Made by a program: the position numbers and the translations under genes
Source: a virus
Reading direction: 5' to 3' (one strand)
Virus record (IMG/VR): IMGVR_UViG_3300042544_003310
Span: 159,008-223,007 of that record
DNA length: 64,000 nucleotides
The notes under the pieces: generated by a model
What the model saw: only the letters and a program-made list of their open reading frames with translations
What the model was told of the DNA's origin: nothing
Database searches by the model: none
Shown here: one piece after another, positions 25,164 to 33,168 of the stretch
Numbering within the stretch: position 1 is the first letter of the stretch
Layout: the number at the start of each line of letters is the position of its first letter

Positions 25164-27140
25164 ATGACAGCTGATTTCCCCAGCTTCAGCACTGCTGTAG
25201 CCAATCGAGTCAAGAGCCTCAGCCAGCATGAGCTGTATGTGGTAGAGGGTATTGACCTCTTCACCAGCTACCTGCTGAGTTTTCCCGAGGGCACTGACCC
25301 CATGTTCCGGGTTCGCACCACGCATGACTGCTCTTGCTGCAAGAACTTTGTGCGCAACATGGGCGGTGTGGTGGCTATCGTCAACGGCCGCAAGGAAAGC
25401 GTGTGGAGCGTTCCCAACCTCCCCGAGCCCTATGCCACTGTGGCTGCGGCCATGGATGCACTAGTGCAACAGCTTCCCATCAAAAGCGTGTTCCGCACCA
25501 AGGAAACTCGCTTTGGTGCCTCACACACCTATGACAGTGACAACCGACGCTGGGACCACTTCCATGCTGAGGTGGCAACTCGTCACCGCTGTGCTCGTCC
25601 CGACGAAGAGCGAGGCAGCATCAACACCACTGCTCAAGTGCTGCGTCGCGGCCTAGACACCTTGGGTGACGACACCTTCCAGACAGTGCTGGACCTCATC
25701 GACAGCAACGCCCTCTACCGTGGTAGTGAGCACCGTCGAGCTGTGCAGGAGTTTCAAAGCCTCCAGCGTGCCTACCGTGCCTCAGGTGACGGCAGCCTGC
25801 ATGTGTGGAGCAACGTCGGCAACCCTGTGGCACGCTTTCGCAACACGGTGATTGGCACGCTGATCCAGGACCTCAGTGATGGTGTGGACCTCGAGCGTGC
25901 CGTGCGCGGTTTTGAGCAGAAGGTGGCCCCCACCAACTACAAGCGCACCACTGCACTCATCACGCCTGCCATGGTCACCAAGGCAGTGGAGAAGTTGCGT
26001 GAGCTGGATCTGGAGCGGAGCATCGAGCGGCGGTTTGCCCGACTGGAAGATGTGAGTGTCAACGACGTGCTGTTTGTGGACAACAGTGTGCAGGCACAGA
26101 TGCGAGATGGTCTCACCAGCCTGCTCATGGAGGCAGTCGGCTCAGCGCCGCCCAAGAACGTGAGTGGTGTCACTGGCATCCCGGTGGCTGAGTTTGTGAG
26201 CGATGTGCTGCCCAAGGCGCGCCGAGTTGAGGTGCTGCTGAAGAATCAGCACCTGGGCAACTTTGTGAGCGTGACTGCACCTGTGCATGTGCATGTGGAT
26301 GCTGGTCGGCTGTTCCGCTGGAACAACGATTTTGCGTGGAGCTATGATGGCGAGGTCGCAGACAGCATCAAGGCTCGTGTCAAGCGGGCAGGTGGCAACA
26401 CCAATGCAGCACTCCGAGTGAGTTTGGCCTGGAGCAACTATGACGACCTTGACATCCATGCTCACTGCCCTGACGGTCACATCTACTACGGCAACCCTGG
26501 GCGCATCCTGGACGTGGACATGAATGCAGGCCGAGGCACCACTCGAGAGCCTGTGGAGAACCTCAGCTGGACTCGTCCGCTTGATGGTGTCTACCGCATT
26601 CAGGTCAACCAGTTCAGTCAGCGTGAGACTGACAACGTGGGCTTCACACTGGAGATTGAGTGCGAGGGCAAGGTCTCTCAGCTGAGCTATCCACTAGGTG
26701 TCAAAGGCACGGTGGACTGCATCACCTTCCAGATGGTGCGTGGCGAACTCACTGATCTCAAGATTGTCAACAAGTCAATCCGAGGCGGTGACGTGTCAAC
26801 CCAGAAGTGGGGTGTGGCTACGGAAAACTTTGTGCCGGTCAGCACGCTGATGTGCAGTCCCAACCACTGGGAAAACGCAGGCGGTGTGGGCAACCAGCAT
26901 TGGTTCTTCATCCTGGAAGGCTGCAAGAATCCCGAGGCCACTCGAGGCATCTACAACGAGTTCCTGCGAGGCGACCTCGAGCCTCATCGCAAGGTGTTTG
27001 AGGTGCTAGGCAACAAGACCAAGTGTGCACCCTCAGATCAGCAACTCAGTGGCGTGGGCTTCTCACGTGGACGCAACGACGAGGTCACTGTGCGAGTCTC
27101 AACCAACAACTCAACTCGTGCCTACAACATCATTTTTTGA
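25164..27140 (+). CDS. Large conserved phage-type protein with DUF2135-like domain
   Basis: 658 residues. The N-terminal part has HDCSCCKNFVRNMGGVVAI (about residues 54-72), a Cys-rich segment I recall as conserved. Near residues 420-510 a beta domain reads LAWSNYDDLDIHAHCPDG, then LDVDMNAG and PVENLSW, like the DLD-H-x-x-PDG pattern of DUF2135/YfaP-type domains. The function is unknown. The ATG at 25164 is chosen over 25146 by spacing. The downstream 27154 gene follows after 13 nt; I recall this large/small pair travelling together in several phages. The codons are G+C-rich compared with late genes. Confidence 0.75.
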   Translation: MTADFPSFSTAVANRVKSLSQHELYVVEGIDLFTSYLLSFPEGTDPMFRVRTTHDCSCCKNFVRNMGGVVAIVNGRKESVWSVPNLPEPYATVAAAMDALVQQLPIKSVFRTKETRFGASHTYDSDNRRWDHFHAEVATRHRCARPDEERGSINTTAQVLRRGLDTLGDDTFQTVLDLIDSNALYRGSEHRRAVQEFQSLQRAYRASGDGSLHVWSNVGNPVARFRNTVIGTLIQDLSDGVDLERAVRGFEQKVAPTNYKRTTALITPAMVTKAVEKLRELDLERSIERRFARLEDVSVNDVLFVDNSVQAQMRDGLTSLLMEAVGSAPPKNVSGVTGIPVAEFVSDVLPKARRVEVLLKNQHLGNFVSVTAPVHVHVDAGRLFRWNNDFAWSYDGEVADSIKARVKRAGGNTNAALRVSLAWSNYDDLDIHAHCPDGHIYYGNPGRILDVDMNAGRGTTREPVENLSWTRPLDGVYRIQVNQFSQRETDNVGFTLEIECEGKVSQLSYPLGVKGTVDCITFQMVRGELTDLKIVNKSIRGGDVSTQKWGVATENFVPVSTLMCSPNHWENAGGVGNQHWFFILEGCKNPEATRGIYNEFLRGDLEPHRKVFEVLGNKTKCAPSDQQLSGVGFSRGRNDEVTVRVSTNNSTRAYNIIF

Positions 27141-27153
27141 AAGGACACCCAAC

Positions 27154-27558
27154 ATGAACGATCTTTTTGTTACCGCTTCTCGACAGGCTTGGCGCTTTCC
27201 CAGCACTCGTGGCGAGCTCACCACCGAGCAACTGTGGAGCATGCCACTCCTAGCCAAGAATGGCTTTGACCTCAACTCCGTGGCTCGGGGCCTCAACCAA
27301 GAGGTCAAGGACCTAGGCGAGGAAAGCTTTGTGGAAACACGGAGCAACCCTGCTCGCTCCACTGCTGAAGGCAAGCTGGAACTGGTCAAATCCATCATCG
27401 CTGTGCGACAGGAAGAGAACCGGCTGGCCGAGCAGCGTGCCCAGCGTGCTGTGGAGCGTGCTCGCATCCTGGATGCACTGGCAGCTCGCGAATCCGAAGA
27501 GCTCACCAAGGCCAGCAAGGATGAGCTGCTGGCCCGCCTGGCCCAGCTGGACGGCTGA
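27154..27558 (+). CDS. Partner of the 658-aa protein; helical conserved phage protein
   Basis: 134 residues from the ATG at 27154 with AAGGACACC upstream. The pattern LFVTASRQAWRFPSTRGELT, then LWSMPL, FDLNSVARGLNQEVKDLGEE and a long C-terminal coiled coil ending DELLARLAQL is one I recall for a small phage protein encoded beside the large one upstream. Coiled-coil oligomerisation is likely; the biochemical role is unknown. A strong terminator follows directly. Confidence 0.75.
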   Translation: MNDLFVTASRQAWRFPSTRGELTTEQLWSMPLLAKNGFDLNSVARGLNQEVKDLGEESFVETRSNPARSTAEGKLELVKSIIAVRQEENRLAEQRAQRAVERARILDALAARESEELTKASKDELLARLAQLDG

Positions 27559-27564
27559 TTGCTC

Positions 27565-27597
27565 AAGTGAGGGGTGTGACCGTGCCCCTCACTTTTT
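27565..27597 (+). terminator. Rho-independent terminator
   Basis: Stem AAGTGAGGGG (27565-27574), 10-nt loop, and CCCCTCACTT (27585-27594), running into TTTCTC. The 10-bp perfect stem plus T tract is the clearest intrinsic terminator in the window. It separates the 25164 unit from the next promoter. Confidence 0.92.
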
Positions 27598-27600
27598 CTC

Positions 27601-27628
27601 TTGACTCAGTCTATGTCTGTGCTACTAT
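27601..27628 (+). promoter_or_regulatory. Sigma-70 promoter
   Basis: TTGACT, 16 nt, TACTAT with TGC. It begins immediately after the terminator and drives 27656-29363. Confidence 0.75.
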
Positions 27629-27655
27629 GCCTATTGACACGCAAGAGGTGAGAAC

Positions 27656-28351
27656 GTGAGCCTGATCAACAAGCGTATTGCAGACAGCATCCGACGCTAC
27701 CCCACTCTTTATCGCTGCCGTACTGATGTGCTGGAACAGTGGTTTTGTGTGATTGGCAATGGCATGGAATGGCAGGATGGACAGCTAGTGAGCATATTTG
27801 ACGAGCCACCTTTGCGCACTGTGGAACAGCTGGTAGCAGAAAACACCAAGTGGATGAGAGAGCGGCTGGAGGAAGATGCCAACGAGATGGATGCCTCTAC
27901 TTTGGCTCGATATCGTGTGATGATCCAGCAGGAGAGCATGCGGATTAGGGCCACCGTCGAAAATGCCAATGATCTGGCACTAGTGGAGTGGAGCCACAAC
28001 ACACCGACCAGGCTCAGAGACAGCTTCTCAGCCAAAAGCATTTATCCTCTCTGTGCCTACAGCCGGATGAGCCAGGTGCCAGATGATGTTGACCCCGAAT
28101 GGCTTGCAGCAGTGCGTGAGATGATTTTTGTAGTGTTTCGCAGTGAGCCTGACCAGTATGGATTTGACCCTGAAACCAATGCGAAACAGCACGAGGCCAA
28201 CATCCAGTTTGCGAGCCAAACTTCGGCTCACTTGGCTCAACGTTTTGGTGATGGTGGTCGGCCAGCCAGCTATGAATCTTGGTGCTCACGCCAACGGGCA
28301 TTCAACATCAAGGTCAAGGCAATGATTCAAGACATTTTGACAGGAGTGTAA
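27656..28351 (+). CDS. Hypothetical protein (231 aa)
   Basis: 231 residues from GTG 27656 with AGAGGTGAGAAC upstream. The N-terminal region SIRRYPTLYRCRTDVLEQWF, followed by NGMEWQDGQL, is the most patterned part; the rest is helical and charged (TKWMRERLEEDANEMDASTL). Not recognised. It heads an operon that continues with two membrane proteins and a zinc-ribbon protein. Confidence 0.75.
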   Translation: MSLINKRIADSIRRYPTLYRCRTDVLEQWFCVIGNGMEWQDGQLVSIFDEPPLRTVEQLVAENTKWMRERLEEDANEMDASTLARYRVMIQQESMRIRATVENANDLALVEWSHNTPTRLRDSFSAKSIYPLCAYSRMSQVPDDVDPEWLAAVREMIFVVFRSEPDQYGFDPETNAKQHEANIQFASQTSAHLAQRFGDGGRPASYESWCSRQRAFNIKVKAMIQDILTGV

Positions 28352-28354
28352 ACC

Positions 28355-28837
28355 GTGCAAGTCAACAGTGATCAATGGTATGTGAAGTGGTTCCTATGGA
28401 ACTGCAATATTCTGGACCGGTGGCTCAATCCAGGATACGCTAGTCGACGAGTAGAGAGGGCTATGAATAAGGGCACCGACCTCTGCACCTTCTTCCGCAC
28501 AATCCTGCTGGGCACCCTGGTGGCCCTGCTGAACTTGGCTGTGTGGGCGTGGGTGGCGTTTGTGATGCTGGTGATGCCCTTCCTGCTGTTCAATGTCACA
28601 ACGGTGGCCATGACTGTGGGACTTTTTGTTGGTGTGTTTGCTGCCGCTATGTTGGTGGCAACGGCTGTTGTGGGAGCACCTGAGGCCATCCGGTGGGTGG
28701 CAAGAAAGACCAGCAGCGCAGTCAAGAAAGCTCCTCAGCGTGCGCCCACATTCCTACAGGTGTTTGGGCGCTATCTCATTGGCGTCAAACAGCGTTTTTG
28801 CCCCACCATCACCATTAAGGACAACAACAATGATTAA
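28355..28837 (+). CDS. Membrane protein with two TM helices
   Basis: 160 residues from GTG 28355. Two long hydrophobic segments lie at about residues 49-77 and 82-106. A DLCTFFRTI segment precedes the first. The C-terminal tail is basic (ARKTSSAVKKAPQR), consistent with a cytoplasmic tail under the positive-inside rule. It overlaps the next gene by 8 nt. Likely a host-membrane protein made early in infection; no specific function can be given. Confidence 0.75.
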   Translation: MQVNSDQWYVKWFLWNCNILDRWLNPGYASRRVERAMNKGTDLCTFFRTILLGTLVALLNLAVWAWVAFVMLVMPFLLFNVTTVAMTVGLFVGVFAAAMLVATAVVGAPEAIRWVARKTSSAVKKAPQRAPTFLQVFGRYLIGVKQRFCPTITIKDNNND

Positions 28838-29159
28838 CATCATCCGCAACGGCAGCTTTTTGATCCCCCCAATGGGAGCAGTGGTGGCTGTGGCTGTCAC
28901 CAGCCTGGCGCTGTTTTTCATGGTCCTAGGCAGCAAAGAAACTCGAGTGCGAACCTCTGACGCACGGTGTGAGGTGGGCGAAGTTGTCAGCGGCAGCGAG
29001 ACCATCCGCGTCAAGCTGCTGTGTGATGAGGCGGGTGAGAAGACAGCCACCAGCACCGGCCAGGCCGAAACTGTGCTGGCCATCCTCAAAACCAACCCCG
29101 CCACTGTGGTGTGCAATGTCATGCATACTGGCTGGGCACGGGACTGCCGCGTGCCCTAA
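28830..29159 (+). CDS. Single-TM protein
   Basis: 109 residues starting at the ATG at 28830 inside the previous gene's end. One hydrophobic segment (residues 11-33, PMGAVVAVAVTSLALFFMV) anchors a soluble domain of about 70 residues with four cysteines, some perhaps disulphide-bonded if exported. The tandem placement with 28355 suggests a joint membrane role. Not recognised. Confidence 0.65.
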   Translation: MINIIRNGSFLIPPMGAVVAVAVTSLALFFMVLGSKETRVRTSDARCEVGEVVSGSETIRVKLLCDEAGEKTATSTGQAETVLAILKTNPATVVCNVMHTGWARDCRVP

Positions 29160-29171
29160 AGGATAGAGTAG

Positions 29172-29363
29172 ATGGTAAGGATCATTGGCAAGGACGAGCG
29201 GGAGATGCGGCGTGTGACCTGTCGGTTCTGCGCCAGCATTTTGGAGTACACCCAGAGCGAGACCACCACACGGTGGGTAGGAGACTACAGCGGTGACCGT
29301 GAGCAGATTAGAGAGCTGGCTTGCCCGGGATGCGGCAACAAAATTCCGGTGAAATTTTATTGA
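29172..29363 (+). CDS. Zinc-ribbon small protein (63 aa)
   Basis: 63 residues with two CxxC knuckles: VTCRFCASIL (Cys17, Cys20) and ELACPGCGNKI. The first is followed by EYTQSE; the two pairs are about 30 residues apart, the layout of a zinc ribbon. Such phage proteins often bind nucleic acid or the host polymerase; this is family-level inference. Last gene of the 27656 unit. Confidence 0.75.
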   Translation: MVRIIGKDEREMRRVTCRFCASILEYTQSETTTRWVGDYSGDREQIRELACPGCGNKIPVKFY

Positions 29364-29372
29364 AAATTCCAG

Positions 29373-29400
29373 TTGACACCTCTGTGATTTGTGCTATTAT
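29373..29400 (+). promoter_or_regulatory. Sigma-70 promoter
   Basis: TTGACA, 16 nt, TATTAT with TGC. It drives the genes from 29426 to 30326. Confidence 0.82.
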
Positions 29401-29425
29401 CCAGGCGTAGAGCAAAGGCTAGGTG

Positions 29426-29740
29426 ATGCCAAACGAGTGCCCAGACTGTGACAGCATGTGGTGCAGACAGCGTGGCTGCCAAGGCAGCATTCCACAACTT
29501 CCCCCATATGAGGAGATCCGTCCCATGACCAAGCGTTTTACCATCGAGCGTGTGATCAAGGTCTATGATGAGGACACCGGTAACCACTTTTATGTGGGTC
29601 CCGATGCTGACGGACTTGATGGTATGGAGATTCGAGATGTCAATAGCGAGGGCAAGATTGACGCTCGCTTCTTCATAGGGCGCGAGCAAGCTGTGCTGGT
29701 GGCACAGGCCATCCTCGAGCTATATGGGGACAAGCAGTGA
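29426..29740 (+). CDS. Hypothetical protein with Cys-rich N-terminus
   Basis: 104 residues from the ATG at 29426. The first 20 residues carry NECPDCDSMWCRQRGC, a possible metal knuckle. A better-spaced ribosome site (GAGGAGATC) precedes the internal ATG at 29525, which would give a 71-residue protein (MTKRFTIERVIKVYDEDTG). Both forms may be made. The C-terminal half reads as a strand-rich domain plus a helix (GREQAVLVAQAILELYG). Confidence 0.6.
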   Translation: MPNECPDCDSMWCRQRGCQGSIPQLPPYEEIRPMTKRFTIERVIKVYDEDTGNHFYVGPDADGLDGMEIRDVNSEGKIDARFFIGREQAVLVAQAILELYGDKQ

Positions 29741-29973
29741 GCCGGGCTGCACTCAAGCCCAAGCTTGATGATCAGGATCTTGCAGAGATCCGCAAGGATC
29801 ACGATTGGTGGATGGCAGCCGCTCCTCCCAACTGCGTGTTGATTGGGTGGACCGATCGAGAAAGCGCAGTGTTTCAACAGGGTCCTGGTCCGTTTCCCAA
29901 AACCATCACCATTCCTGGTGTGGCAGCCGAATACATCCACACTCTTCTCAAAGGCAAGGAACTCACACCATGA
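29737..29973 (+). CDS. Hypothetical small protein (78 aa)
   Basis: 78 residues from GTG 29737, which overlaps the previous stop (GTGA). LDDQDLAEIRKDHDWWMA then PPNCVLIGW and ITIPGVAAEYIHTLLKG. Not recognised. It overlaps the next start by 4 nt. Confidence 0.6.
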   Translation: MSRAALKPKLDDQDLAEIRKDHDWWMAAAPPNCVLIGWTDRESAVFQQGPGPFPKTITIPGVAAEYIHTLLKGKELTP

Positions 29974-30326
29974 GCAAGCCCAATGCTAGAGACCGGCGCA
30001 CTGTTGAACGTCGTCGTGATCTTGACCAATACAGCGGACCTTACCGTCTAGAGGACCTACCTGAGCTGCAACATGGTGCTGTATTGGTTCTTGACAGCTG
30101 GTATGATGAAACCTCAGTGTATCTTGCCTGGGAAGAGCTAGAGAGTGAGGAAGAGTGGAGGGCTCGAGTCAAAAAGCTCGATGCGGCTGCTGCTCGTCGC
30201 GCCCAGAATCCCACACCACGCAAAAGCAAGGAGCAGAGGCTGCTGGAGCAGGCTCGCCAAAAGCTCACGCCAGAAGAGTTGGCTGCCTTGGTTCGAGATG
30301 CCAGGAATAGCTTGACAATGTCCTAA
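29970..30326 (+). CDS. Basic helical hypothetical protein (118 aa)
   Basis: 118 residues starting with an ATGA overlap. The N-terminus is highly basic (ARDRRTVERRRD), a middle strand region follows (ELQHGAVLVLDSWYDETSVY), and the last 60 residues are a charged helix. The next promoter's -35 lies inside its 3' end (30312). Not recognised. Confidence 0.6.
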   Translation: MSKPNARDRRTVERRRDLDQYSGPYRLEDLPELQHGAVLVLDSWYDETSVYLAWEELESEEEWRARVKKLDAAAARRAQNPTPRKSKEQRLLEQARQKLTPEELAALVRDARNSLTMS

Positions 30327-30339
30327 AGCCTGCTATAGT
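30312..30339 (+). promoter_or_regulatory. Sigma-70 promoter
   Basis: TTGACA, 16 nt, TATAGT with TGC; the -35 lies within the last codons of the gene at 29970. Confidence 0.85.
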
Positions 30340-30362
30340 GGTCACACAAACGAGGAAAGCTC

Positions 30363-30590
30363 ATGAATCACCAGCAGGACAGAGATCTACAAGTTTGGCT
30401 TGTCACGCTCGATGGAACTCAACAGGCCCATAATGTGGTTGTTGAGCTCAAGAAACTAGGATTCTTGCAGTTGACGGTAATGGATGCAATTGGCGTGATC
30501 ACCGGCAGGGCAGATCAGTCTATTGCCGAGGCAGCTCGCATCCTCCCGGGTGTTTTGGATGTGGAACCAGAAACTCCAGTGTCAGTTTGA
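30363..30590 (+). CDS. Small protein resembling the S8-propeptide/inhibitor fold
   Basis: 75 residues. The pattern VVVELKKLGF, MDAIGVITGRAD, IAEAARILPGVLDVEPE (about residues 25-70) resembles small bacterial proteins with the fold of the subtilisin propeptide/inhibitor I9, where a strand-helix-strand unit ends in L-P-G-V-x-x-V-E. The role in a phage is unknown; a protease inhibitor is one possibility but would be speculative. Confidence 0.55.
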   Translation: MNHQQDRDLQVWLVTLDGTQQAHNVVVELKKLGFLQLTVMDAIGVITGRADQSIAEAARILPGVLDVEPETPVSV

Positions 30591-30611
30591 TATCTCAAGG
30601 AGTACCGGATA

Positions 30612-30830
30612 GTGCAGGACGTATTTGGTCAGGATTTGAACGTTGGCGATAAGGTGGCTCTGACCCCGCACGGATACAAGAGCCTGGTTGTTGGCACGAT
30701 TGTAGGATTCACAGCACAGCAGGTGCGAGTCAGCTATGAGCGACGACGCCGGTATGGCGATACGGAGGAGACCACAATCCTTCGACCTCCCGGTGATTTG
30801 GTCAAAGCCCCAGAACATTTTACCTCTTGA
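30612..30830 (+). CDS. SH3/KOW-like small protein (72 aa)
   Basis: 72 residues from GTG 30612. GQDLNVGDKVALTPHGYKSL followed by VVGTIVGFTAQQVRVSYE has the form of a five-strand SH3-like barrel (VGDKV turn, then G-T-I-x-G). No catalytic residues. The TGA stop lies in the next -35 hexamer. Confidence 0.6.
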   Translation: MQDVFGQDLNVGDKVALTPHGYKSLVVGTIVGFTAQQVRVSYERRRRYGDTEETTILRPPGDLVKAPEHFTS

Positions 30831-30854
30831 CATTCAGCTCGAGTCTGCTATAAT
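30827..30854 (+). promoter_or_regulatory. Sigma-70 promoter
   Basis: TTGACA, 16 nt, TATAAT with TGC; the -35 contains the stop of the 30612 gene. Confidence 0.92.
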
Positions 30855-30879
30855 CCCCACATCAAGCGAGGACAGCACC

Positions 30880-31149
30880 ATGTCAATCAACACCAGTGAG
30901 CTTTGGGTTGTGGTCTATATCCACAATAATCCCTACAGCTTTGACACTGGCATGCCGGACACGGTCTACCTCAAGCGGGAGGAGGCTGAAGCTGCCTGCC
31001 GTGAGCTCAACAGCATGCCCAAAACTTTCAGTTGGGAACGCGAAAATCCCTATTCTGCTGAAAGCCTGTATGATCGCATGCTGACTATTCGGGACGAGAG
31101 TCGGCGAGAAGGTGAGCGAGACGAGCGTCGCAACGCTGACGGCTACTAG
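30880..31149 (+). CDS. Hypothetical small protein (89 aa)
   Basis: 89 residues from the ATG at 30880 with GCGAGGACAGC upstream. An N-terminal strand (ELWVVVYIHNN), then YLKREEAEAACRELN, and a charged helical C-terminus (DESRREGERDERR). Strand-then-helix with E-E-A-E-A is common in small phage proteins; not recognised further. Confidence 0.65.
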   Translation: MSINTSELWVVVYIHNNPYSFDTGMPDTVYLKREEAEAACRELNSMPKTFSWERENPYSAESLYDRMLTIRDESRREGERDERRNADGY

Positions 31150-31157
31150 GGGGAAAA

Positions 31158-31382
31158 GTGACCATCAACCGCAAGGCGTTTCAAACACCACAGAAAACTT
31201 GGCATGCAGTCAAGTGGACTCGCAAGGGGCGAGGATCCTACACTGATTTCGAAGCGGCCAAAAGGTGGTGCAACGCTCATGCTGGAGTCTACAGAGGTGA
31301 CTGGTGTTACCATTATGGCCCTTGGGAATTCAAGTTTCGCGACCCCGCTATAGCCTTGATGTTTCAACTTACATGGTGCTAG
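31158..31382 (+). CDS. Small protein of the F-x-F / L-T-W family (74 aa)
   Basis: 74 residues from GTG 31158. The C-terminus WEFKFRDPAIALMFQLTWC resembles three other genes here (42461, 44966, 45218): a tryptophan-containing strand, [KVWS]-F-[RE] and then a D-A-x-x-F-x-L-x-W helix. I recall such proteins in several large phages without an assigned function. Confidence 0.65.
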   Translation: MTINRKAFQTPQKTWHAVKWTRKGRGSYTDFEAAKRWCNAHAGVYRGDWCYHYGPWEFKFRDPAIALMFQLTWC

Positions 31383-31383
31383 T

Positions 31384-31638
31384 ATGAAATGGGAATGGAC
31401 TCTGTCCGTAGTTGCTGAGCGTGATGCCTCAGGCAAGCGTCGTCGACTTGAGGAGCATGAGACAGCCGTGGAGGTGCAAGATGGTGGACAGGCACAGCTT
31501 GTGGAGTTTGCAAACACCAGTGAGACCGGGCTGTTTGTGCGCTTGCAGAGCTGGGATGATCAGCGCGAGCATACCGAAATGGCTCAGTTGCTGAACAAGC
31601 GAGTGCGAGTCACTGTGGAGGTGCTGGACGATGAATGA
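31384..31638 (+). CDS. Hypothetical small protein (84 aa)
   Basis: 84 residues, beginning one base after the previous stop. Strand-rich (MKWEWTLSVVAERD; NKRVRVTVEVLDDE) with acidic turns. Not recognised. It overlaps the next gene by 8 nt. Confidence 0.6.
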   Translation: MKWEWTLSVVAERDASGKRRRLEEHETAVEVQDGGQAQLVEFANTSETGLFVRLQSWDDQREHTEMAQLLNKRVRVTVEVLDDE

Positions 31639-31945
31639 AGTTTCAAAGATGATTTGTGTGGGCATGATCCTGGCTTCAAAAAAGCGCAAGCCTGACAGCT
31701 TGTTTGTGGTCACGCATCTCTATCAGCGAGAGTACGCCAATGGTAATCTCGCTGATAGAGCAACAGGATTGATAATTAGCAAAAAGCGTGACCCTGAACC
31801 TTGGCTCGAAACTCGGGCTCACGGTGCTCCCCCTCCGGGGATTGATGGGAGTGAGCTCCGCGACCTAGATGTTAGAAGTCTCGAGCAGATGTTTCCCCAT
31901 GTGTGGTTTGATCCAGTTGTGCCAGAGCATGAGGAAGACAAGTGA
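31631..31945 (+). CDS. Hypothetical protein (104 aa)
   Basis: 104 residues. An N-terminal strand (MICVGMILASKKRKPDSLFV), a proline/glycine-rich middle (AHGAPPPGIDG) and an acidic end. Not recognised. Last of the 30880 unit. Confidence 0.6.
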   Translation: MNEVSKMICVGMILASKKRKPDSLFVVTHLYQREYANGNLADRATGLIISKKRDPEPWLETRAHGAPPPGIDGSELRDLDVRSLEQMFPHVWFDPVVPEHEEDK

Positions 31946-31955
31946 ATTTTTCTGG

Positions 31956-31983
31956 TTGACAATCTTCTCTAGGCTGCTACAAT
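31956..31983 (+). promoter_or_regulatory. Sigma-70 promoter
   Basis: TTGACA, 16 nt, TACAAT with TGC. It drives the small gene at 32010. Confidence 0.82.
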
Positions 31984-32009
31984 GGCGGGGCAAGCAAGGA
32001 GCTAGAGCG

Positions 32010-32165
32010 ATGGACGACCTCAGCAAACTGATTGGGCGCACTGTAGCCAAAGCCGAAATGTTTGGAGACGGTTATTTCCGGCTCACGTTTGAGGACGGAA
32101 GCGAGCTGGATGTGATGGCGCACGGCACTGAGCCGCAGTGGTTGAGTGTTGACTTCACCGATTGA
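32010..32165 (+). CDS. Small protein (51 aa), paralogue of 33760
   Basis: 51 residues: SKLIGRTVAKAEMFGDGYFR, then LTFEDGSELDV and WLSVDF. The 33760 protein has the same layout (FVGRTVESITRYGDEYLEIR, FDDGTCLTV, WLDVD). Both look like short four-strand sheets and are probably an intragenomic duplication. Strong promoter and AAGGAGC ribosome site. The stop lies in the next -35 hexamer. Function unknown. Confidence 0.7.
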   Translation: MDDLSKLIGRTVAKAEMFGDGYFRLTFEDGSELDVMAHGTEPQWLSVDFTD

Positions 32166-32190
32166 CAGAGCAGTAGCCTTCAGCTAGTAT
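32162..32190 (+). promoter_or_regulatory. Sigma-70 promoter
   Basis: TTGACA, 17 nt, TAGTAT (AGC rather than TGC in front); the -35 includes the upstream TGA. It drives 32216 and 32526. Confidence 0.65.
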
Positions 32191-32215
32191 GCGCTACCAA
32201 AAGAGGAGTTGTGCT

Positions 32216-32524
32216 ATGCAGTTTGTTGTTATTGATCTCAAGACTCGCTGCCTGGTGAAGCATCCGCGCACTCGGAAGGAAACCTACAGCACTGAGCGTG
32301 CTGCCAAAGCGGCGAAGACCCGCTTGACCAAAATTGATATGGACGCCTATCTCGCAGGCAAAAAGTATCCTCGCTCCGACTATGAGGTTATGGACGAGGC
32401 AACATACAAGGCACAGGTGCCCATGCGGGAGGTCACTAATCTTATGACGGGAGCCACCGTGCTCGAGCGTGCTGACACACCGTGGCACTGTTCAGTCGGT
32501 AGTGAGAGTTACTGGAGCAGCTGA
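32216..32524 (+). CDS. Hypothetical protein (102 aa)
   Basis: 102 residues from the ATG at 32216 with AGAGGAG upstream. FVVIDLKTRCLVKHPRTR, then YSTERAAKAAKTRLTKI, then DYEVMDEATYKAQVP. This strand-helix-strand arrangement with a basic A-A-K-A-A helix occurs in small phage proteins; not recognised by name. Confidence 0.7.
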   Translation: MQFVVIDLKTRCLVKHPRTRKETYSTERAAKAAKTRLTKIDMDAYLAGKKYPRSDYEVMDEATYKAQVPMREVTNLMTGATVLERADTPWHCSVGSESYWSS

Positions 32525-32525
32525 C

Positions 32526-32843
32526 GTGAGTAAACTGGTGACAGATGGTCATGTGGCTGTGCTCTACAGCCCAGGTTTTGGATCATGTTGGTATGACCCC
32601 AGCTTTCCCTCCTGCCTAACTGATCCCGCAGTAGTAGATTGGGTGATGGCGGGAAAACCCAAAAGCCAATTGAGAGAAATTATAACCTATCTCGCTCTAG
32701 CTTACGGTGAGGAATTCGGGATTGGCGGGTTGGATCAGCTCGCAGTCTCATGGATCCCTGAGGGCACACGGTTTGTGGTGCATGACTATGATGGCAGCGA
32801 ATATATCTTGCGAGAAGATAAAATGCCGTGGAGTGTGGCATAA
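32526..32843 (+). CDS. Conserved phage-type protein (105 aa)
   Basis: 105 residues from GTG 32526, adjoining the previous stop. VAVLYSPGFGSCWYDPSFPS (residues 10-29), then LTDPAVVDWVM, LAYGEEFGIGGLDQLAVSWI and FVVHDYDGSEYI. I recall the V-A-V-L-Y-S-P-G-[FY]-G-x-x-W start from a widespread phage protein of unknown function; recollection only. Confidence 0.75.
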   Translation: MSKLVTDGHVAVLYSPGFGSCWYDPSFPSCLTDPAVVDWVMAGKPKSQLREIITYLALAYGEEFGIGGLDQLAVSWIPEGTRFVVHDYDGSEYILREDKMPWSVA

Positions 32844-32858
32844 TCCAGAAAAAACTGG

Positions 32859-32886
32859 TTGACTGAAACCAAAACTTTGCTAATAT
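32859..32886 (+). promoter_or_regulatory. Sigma-70 promoter
   Basis: TTGACT, 16 nt, TAATAT with TGC. It drives 32938-33921. Confidence 0.75.
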
Positions 32887-32937
32887 GTGAGCACGCAAGC
32901 AGCAGGGGCTGGTTGCACAACAGGAAAGAAGGTTACA

Positions 32938-33168
32938 ATGGGTATCAGCACTGAACTGGCTCGGAAGATCCTCTCGGACGAGATCGACATCTATGATGCG
33001 GTGGCATATGGTGAAGGCTGCACCAACGAGGAGCATAACTACCTGCAGAACATGTATGACGAGATTGCTGCTGAGCACTTCCTGCATCGGGACGATGCCT
33101 CTGAAGAGATCATGGAACGCATCTACGATTGCATTTATGACGACTTTGGCGAGGAGGCTGTGGCGTAA
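32938..33168 (+). CDS. Acidic small protein (76 aa)
   Basis: 76 residues from the ATG at 32938, with AAAGAAGG upstream; an earlier in-frame start overlaps the -10 region. Strongly acidic and helical (DEIDIYDAVAYGEGCTNEEH; ASEEIMERIYDCIYDDFGEE). Such acidic proteins can mimic DNA or bind the host polymerase; that is only a possibility. Confidence 0.6.
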   Translation: MGISTELARKILSDEIDIYDAVAYGEGCTNEEHNYLQNMYDEIAAEHFLHRDDASEEIMERIYDCIYDDFGEEAVA

